Origin: [Eubacterium] cellulosolvens LD2006 | GTDB taxonomy: Bacteria; Bacillota; Clostridia; Lachnospirales; Lachnospiraceae | Length of the DNA: 64,000 nt | Assembly: GCF_000621585.1 (NCBI RefSeq) | Contig: NZ_KK211309.1 | Location: forward strand, 1 to 64,000 | Reading direction: 5' to 3' | In this document: positions 59,896 to 64,000 of the stretch, one piece after another | Layout: every line of letters begins with the position of its first letter | Numbering within the stretch: the first letter of the stretch is position 1 | Notes under the pieces: generated by a model | Told to the model about the DNA's origin: nothing | Seen by the model: only the letters and a program-made list of their open reading frames with translations | The model's database searches: none | Program-made: the position numbers and the translations under genes

Positions 59896-61038
59896 ATGTC
59901 CGGAAATGAACAGAAATACGGAAAATTTCAGGAGGAACCGGCGGTGGATCTCTCCCGGATCGTGGATCCGCTTTGCAGCTGGTACGATGTCCGCAAACGG
60001 GATCTGCCATGGAGACGGGATCGGGAGCCCTATCATATCTGGGTCTCGGAAATTATGCTACAGCAGACCAGGGTGGAGGCGGTGAAGCCTTTTTACGAGA
60101 GGTTTCTGAGGGAACTGCCAACGGTGAACGACCTTGCTGTCTGCGGGGAAGAGCGCCTGATGAAGCTTTGGGAAGGTCTTGGCTACTACAGCCGTGTGCG
60201 GAATATGCAGGCTGCGGCGAGGCAGATTATGGAGGAACAGGGGGGGATTTTTCCTGATAATAAGGAAGAGCTTTTGAAGCTGAAGGGGATCGGAGCCTAC
60301 ACGGCAGGAGCGATTGCCTCCATTGCGTTCGGAGAACCGGTGGCAGCGGTCGACGGAAATGTTCTCCGCGTGATCACCAGGCTGGAGATGGACGCAAGGG
60401 ACATCATGAAACAGTCGGTGCGCACGGAATTTGACCGGAGAATCACGAGGGCGCTTCGGAAGAAATGCGCAGCCGGTGCATCCTCGCCGTCGGCGTTCAA
60501 TCAGGGCATGATGGATCTCGGTGCGGGCGTCTGCCTGCCAAATGCGGCTCCTCTCTGTGAGGAGTGTCCGCTGTCCTCCTTCTGTCAGGCGCACGCGAAT
60601 GGCGTCGAGACGGATTATCCGAAAAAGAAAGGGGCAAAGCCCAGGCGGATCGAAAACAGGACGGTTCTTCTGATCCGGGACGGAGAGAGAATTCTGATCC
60701 GGAAGAGGGAGAAAAAGGGGTTGCTCGCCGGTCTCTGGGAGTTTCCGAATCCGGAGGGACATCTCGACAGGGATGAGGCGGTTTCCTACGCCGCCGGTCT
60801 CGGCCTCGAACCGGTCCGGATCCGTGAACTCGCGCCGGCCAGACATATTTTTTCTCATATCGAATGGCACATGACAGGATATGAGATCCGCGTGGCCTCT
60901 TTTGGAGAGGAGGCGGAGCAGCCCTACGTGCTCATTGATACAGAACAGGTCCGGCGTGAATATGCGATTCCGACTGCTTTTTCCGCCTACTACAACTGGC
61001 TGGCGAAACACGGGGCGAATGCGGATGCGGACGTCTGA
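59896..61038 (+). CDS. mutY: A/G-specific adenine glycosylase
   Basis: MutY removes adenine paired with 8-oxoguanine. The 380-residue protein has the glutamate-bearing WVSEIMLQQTRVEAVKPFY near 50-68, the helix-hairpin-helix LKLKGIGAYTAGAIASIAFG with the catalytic aspartate in AVDGNVLRV, an Fe-S cluster with spacing C-x6-C-x2-C-x5-C (CLPNAAPLCEECPLSSFC), and a C-terminal NUDIX-like recognition domain from about 250. ATG 59896 follows GGGAGGG; an open frame extends to 59731 without an RBS. Confidence 0.95.
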   Translation: MSGNEQKYGKFQEEPAVDLSRIVDPLCSWYDVRKRDLPWRRDREPYHIWVSEIMLQQTRVEAVKPFYERFLRELPTVNDLAVCGEERLMKLWEGLGYYSRVRNMQAAARQIMEEQGGIFPDNKEELLKLKGIGAYTAGAIASIAFGEPVAAVDGNVLRVITRLEMDARDIMKQSVRTEFDRRITRALRKKCAAGASSPSAFNQGMMDLGAGVCLPNAAPLCEECPLSSFCQAHANGVETDYPKKKGAKPRRIENRTVLLIRDGERILIRKREKKGLLAGLWEFPNPEGHLDRDEAVSYAAGLGLEPVRIRELAPARHIFSHIEWHMTGYEIRVASFGEEAEQPYVLIDTEQVRREYAIPTAFSAYYNWLAKHGANADADV

Positions 61039-61129
61039 TTCATTGCTTTTTTGGCTGATTTGTGGCATTATAGGCTAGATGTATTATTTTTTAAAGGAAT
61101 GATTTCATTACAAAACAGGGAGCATAATC

Positions 61130-62161
61130 ATGAAACTACTGAGTGTGACGATACCATGCTATAACTCTGAGGCGTACATGAGACACTGTATCGAATCATT
61201 ACTCCCGGGCGGGGAGGATGTCGAGATCCTGATCGTTGACGACGGTTCCACGAAGGATCGAACGCTTGAGATTGCGCAGGAGTATCAGGAGAAATATCCG
61301 ACGATCGTCCGGGCAATTCATCAGGAGAATAAGGGACACGGAGGAGCTGTCAACACAGGTATAGATCATGCCACCGGTCTTTATTTTAAAGTCGTGGACA
61401 GCGACGACTGGGTGGATGCGGAGGCTTATTCGAAGATCCTCGAGGTTCTCAATAAGATTGTCCGCGGTCCGGAGACGGTCGATGTTGTCTTTTCCAATTA
61501 TGTATATGAAAAAGAAAACAGCAGGCGCAGAAAAAAATATGTGATGCGGTATTCCCGCTTTATGCCGGAGGACAGAATCTTCGGCTGGAACGAGATGAAG
61601 CGGATTGACGCGGCGCATTATGTACTGATGCACTCGGTGATTTTCCGCACGGAGCTCCTTCGGGAGACAAATCTGAGGCTGCCGGAGCATACGTTTTATG
61701 TAGATAACATCTTTGCATTCAAGCCTTTTGTAAAAGTAGAGAAGATGTATTACTGCAATGTGAATCTGTATCGGTACTTCATCGGACGCGCGGATCAGAG
61801 TGTCAACCAGGAAGTCATGATGAGGCGCTTTCCGCAGCAGCTGGCGGTCAACGAGATTATGATCGACTATCTCGGAGAGATCAGGGGAATGGCGCTGCAT
61901 AAACACCAGCGGCAGTTCCTCTATCACGCGATGTCCATCATCATGCTCATCACGACGACGATGATGATCCGGTCACATGATCCGGAGATCTACGCGAACA
62001 AGAAGGCCCTCTGGCAGCGGCTGAAGGAGGCGGATCCCAGGGGCTACCGGCTGATCCGCGGAAGTCTGCAGGGCATTTCGATGCATCTGCCTGGAAGAGG
62101 CGGCCGCAAGATCGTGGAAAAAGGATACCGCATCGCAGAGAAGATTTATGGCTTTGACTGA
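61130..62161 (+). CDS. Glycosyltransferase family 2 (GT-A)
   Basis: The 343-residue protein has the GT2 core: VTIPCYNSEAYMRHCIESLL, ILIVDDGSTKDRT, NKGHGGAVNTGIDHA and the DxD-type VVDSDDWVD near 93-101. A C-terminal region of about 120 residues lacks clear transmembrane helices, so it is likely a cytosolic transferase for cell-wall or capsule sugars. RBS AGGGAG lies upstream. ispF follows after 15 bases. Confidence 0.9.
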   Translation: MKLLSVTIPCYNSEAYMRHCIESLLPGGEDVEILIVDDGSTKDRTLEIAQEYQEKYPTIVRAIHQENKGHGGAVNTGIDHATGLYFKVVDSDDWVDAEAYSKILEVLNKIVRGPETVDVVFSNYVYEKENSRRRKKYVMRYSRFMPEDRIFGWNEMKRIDAAHYVLMHSVIFRTELLRETNLRLPEHTFYVDNIFAFKPFVKVEKMYYCNVNLYRYFIGRADQSVNQEVMMRRFPQQLAVNEIMIDYLGEIRGMALHKHQRQFLYHAMSIIMLITTTMMIRSHDPEIYANKKALWQRLKEADPRGYRLIRGSLQGISMHLPGRGGRKIVEKGYRIAEKIYGFD

Positions 62162-62176
62162 CAGAGAGGAGAGCCG

Positions 62177-62791
62177 ATGAGAATTGGAACAGGATACGAC
62201 GTACATCGGCTGGTGGAGGGTAGAAAACTGATCCTCTGCGGCGTTGAGATTCCGTATGAACTGGGGCTTCTCGGACATTCCGACGCGGATGTCGCGCTGC
62301 ATGCTATCATGGATGCGCTGCTCGGCGCGGCTGCCCTTAAGGATATCGGTTATCATTTTCCGGATACCGATCCGGCATACAAGGGCGCCTCGAGCATAGA
62401 ACTGCTCCGAAACGTCGGGGACATGCTCGATGAAAAGATGTATGTCATTTCAAATATAGATTGCACGATCATCTGTCAGAGACCGAAGCTTCGGCCCTAT
62501 CTTGACCGGATGGTCACGAATGTGGCGGAGGCGCTCGGCATCGAAGAAGACCGGGTAAACATCAAGGCCACAACCGAGGAAGGACTCGGGTTCACCGGAA
62601 CGGGTGAGGGGATCTCTTCGCAGGCCGTGTGCCTTTTGGAGAATGCCCTGGACGGACCGGTGCGAACCATTGATCCGGAAGAGAGCCATCGGGAAAACCC
62701 CGGAGGAGGCTGTGCGGCCTGCCCGATGCGGGGGAAACATCCGGATCAGGCAGAGATTGATCTGCTGAATAAATCGGAAGAAACAAGCTAG
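62177..62791 (+). CDS. ispF: 2-C-methyl-D-erythritol 2,4-cyclodiphosphate synthase with C-terminal extension
   Basis: IspF forms the cyclodiphosphate in the MEP isoprenoid pathway. The core (residues 1-157) has [21 protein letters not shown], the metal ligands in [21 protein letters not shown], and the CDP pocket with [16 protein letters not shown]. The family ends near 157-160; here about 45 more residues follow, with [31 protein letters not shown]. cysS is 45 bases downstream, a linkage common in Lachnospiraceae. Confidence 0.95.
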   Translation: MRIGTGYDVHRLVEGRKLILCGVEIPYELGLLGHSDADVALHAIMDALLGAAALKDIGYHFPDTDPAYKGASSIELLRNVGDMLDEKMYVISNIDCTIICQRPKLRPYLDRMVTNVAEALGIEEDRVNIKATTEEGLGFTGTGEGISSQAVCLLENALDGPVRTIDPEESHRENPGGGCAACPMRGKHPDQAEIDLLNKSEETS

Positions 62792-62835
62792 TCTGCGGAA
62801 AATGCAGTACGGTGGGTGTAGAAGGAGAGCTGGAA

Positions 62836-64000
62836 ATGGCATTAAGATTTTATAATACGATGACGAAATCCATACAGGAATTCAAACCGATCCGCGAGGG
62901 TGAGGTTTCCATGTATGTGTGCGGACCTACGGTCTACAATCTGATTCACATCGGCAATGCGCGTCCGATGATCGTTTTTGACACCGCGCGCAGATATATG
63001 GAGTACAAGGGATATCGCGTGAACTATGTGTCCAACTTTACGGATGTGGATGACAAGATCATCAAAAAGGCAAACGAAGAGGGCGTGACAAGTGAGGAAA
63101 TCTCTCAGCGCTATATCAAAGAGACGATGAAGGATATGGCGGATATGAATGTCCGTCCGGCCACAACACATCCCCTGGCAACGGAAGAGATCGGTGGAAT
63201 GATCGAGCTGATCCGCGATCTTCAGGAGAAGGGCTATGCCTATGAAGTGAACGGAACGGTCTACTTCCGCACGCGAAAAGACGAAAGGTATGGCAAACTT
63301 TCCCATAAGAATCTCGATGATCTTCGCTCCGGTTTCCGTGATCTGAAGGTTTCCGGCGAGGATCAGAAAGAAGATCCGCTGGATTTCGTGCTCTGGAAGC
63401 CGAAAAAACCGGGAGAGCCTTTCTGGGAGAGCCCGTGGGGAGACGGACGTCCGGGCTGGCACACCGAGTGCTGCGTCATGTCCCGCAAATATCTCCATGC
63501 GACGACAATCGATATCCATGCCGGCGGAGAGGACCTGATCTTCCCGCATCACGAAAATGAGATCGCGCAGGTGGAGTGCTCGACGGGAGATGAGTTCGCG
63601 CACTACTGGCTGCACAACGCGTTCCTGAATATTGACAATGTAAAGATGTCCAAGTCGCTGGGCAACTTCCGCACAGTGCGTGAGATCGGAGAACACTATG
63701 ATCTTCAGATTCTTCGCTTCTTTATGCTCTCCGCGCATTACCGGAGAGTCCTGAATTTCAGTGCCGAGAGTATGGAGTCCGCAAAAGCGTCTCTTGGAAG
63801 AATCCGCACCGCAGTCAAGGCGCTTGGTGACCGCGCGAAAGCGGCATCTGCGCAGGAACTGACGAATCAGGAGCGAGCAAGACTTGGCGTTGACGCGAAC
63901 GGAGCAGTGCTTCCGTTCGAGGTGACTTCGGATCCGGTGACAGGGGCGCAGGTAAAACCGGACGATATGCGTGTGTTCCGCTATGACTTTGAGCAGGCCA
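62836..64000 (+). CDS. cysS: Cysteinyl-tRNA synthetase, cut by the window end
   Basis: The first 388 residues of this class I synthetase are present. It starts [12 protein letters not shown], and has the zinc Cys in YVCGPTVYN, the HIGH-like [17 protein letters not shown], the zinc histidines in [10 protein letters not shown] and KMSKSLGNF. The C-terminal anticodon region lies beyond 64000. RBS AGAAGGAGAG. Confidence 0.96.
   Translation, partial: MALRFYNTMTKSIQEFKPIREGEVSMYVCGPTVYNLIHIGNARPMIVFDTARRYMEYKGYRVNYVSNFTDVDDKIIKKANEEGVTSEEISQRYIKETMKDMADMNVRPATTHPLATEEIGGMIELIRDLQEKGYAYEVNGTVYFRTRKDERYGKLSHKNLDDLRSGFRDLKVSGEDQKEDPLDFVLWKPKKPGEPFWESPWGDGRPGWHTECCVMSRKYLHATTIDIHAGGEDLIFPHHENEIAQVECSTGDEFAHYWLHNAFLNIDNVKMSKSLGNFRTVREIGEHYDLQILRFFMLSAHYRRVLNFSAESMESAKASLGRIRTAVKALGDRAKAASAQELTNQERARLGVDANGAVLPFEVTSDPVTGAQVKPDDMRVFRYDFEQA

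Overview
This 64 kb window comes from a Gram-positive anaerobe of the Clostridia, most likely a cellulolytic member of the Lachnospiraceae. [Eubacterium] cellulosolvens-like is a guess, not a demonstrated identity. The clues are the gene orders ecfA1-ecfA2-ecfT-truA-rplM-rpsI, tig-clpP-clpX-lon-engB and dnaX-ebfC-recR, a large SRP RNA, a split transketolase, secreted GH9 cellulases with Pro/Thr linkers, BspA-type leucine-rich repeats, and frequent TTG starts with strong Shine-Dalgarno (SD) sequences.

Layout. 1-1.2 kb: end of a 23S rRNA with no 5S behind it, tRNA-Asn and a small Cys-rich protein. 1.4-24.7 kb: housekeeping genes for a PflX-like radical SAM protein, proC, a DJ-1 protein, SRP RNA, phosphofructokinase, replication and recombination (dnaX-ebfC-recR), pentose phosphates (transaldolase and two-subunit transketolase), a DUF5711 membrane protein, protein quality control, ECF vitamin uptake, pseudouridine synthase and ribosomal proteins L13/S9. 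24.7-38 kb: accessory island with duplicated leaders, three repeat families, an ISL3 remnant, an intact IS256-family element, a full-length Rpn nuclease plus a C-terminal-only paralogue, two lipoproteins, a low-GC acyltransferase and two related secreted proteins of the LRR/DUF5648 type. 38-50.5 kb: envelope and polysaccharide functions: membrane protein, CapA-like protein, radical SAM protein, two tandem GH9 cellulases and a GH25 lysozyme lipoprotein. 50.5-55 kb: GntR/UTRA regulator with a palindrome beside its promoter, a secreted papain-like protease with DUF5648 repeats, and GtrA. 55-64 kb: an HPr-D-lactate dehydrogenase fusion, metallophosphoesterase, glycosyltransferases, TSCPD and HAD proteins, mutY, ispF and the start of cysS.

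Dispersed repeats are named here. R1 is an element of up to about 175 bp that opens with a hairpin around TGTTATAGGAAATT; it usually sits directly behind an intrinsic terminator, and the longer copies all lie on the + strand. R2 is a hairpin cluster of up to about 130 bp bounded by inverted GAATCGGTC/GACCGATTC. R3 is a block of about 400 bp that includes the leader of a secreted-protein gene; it has two near-identical direct copies and two partial inverted copies. R4 is a terminator-containing block shared by the 3' ends of the Rpn gene and the LRR gene.

The most interesting items are: (1) an HPr domain with His15 kept and Asn at position 46, fused to an LdhA-type D-lactate dehydrogenase; (2) the Rpn nuclease and a deletion paralogue that keeps only the C-terminal part, both with a conserved internal ribosome binding site (RBS) and ATG; (3) the IS256-family element inserted into the leader of the LRR gene, where its end supplies TTGACA 16 bp from a resident TACAAT; and (4) R1 elements sitting behind terminators.
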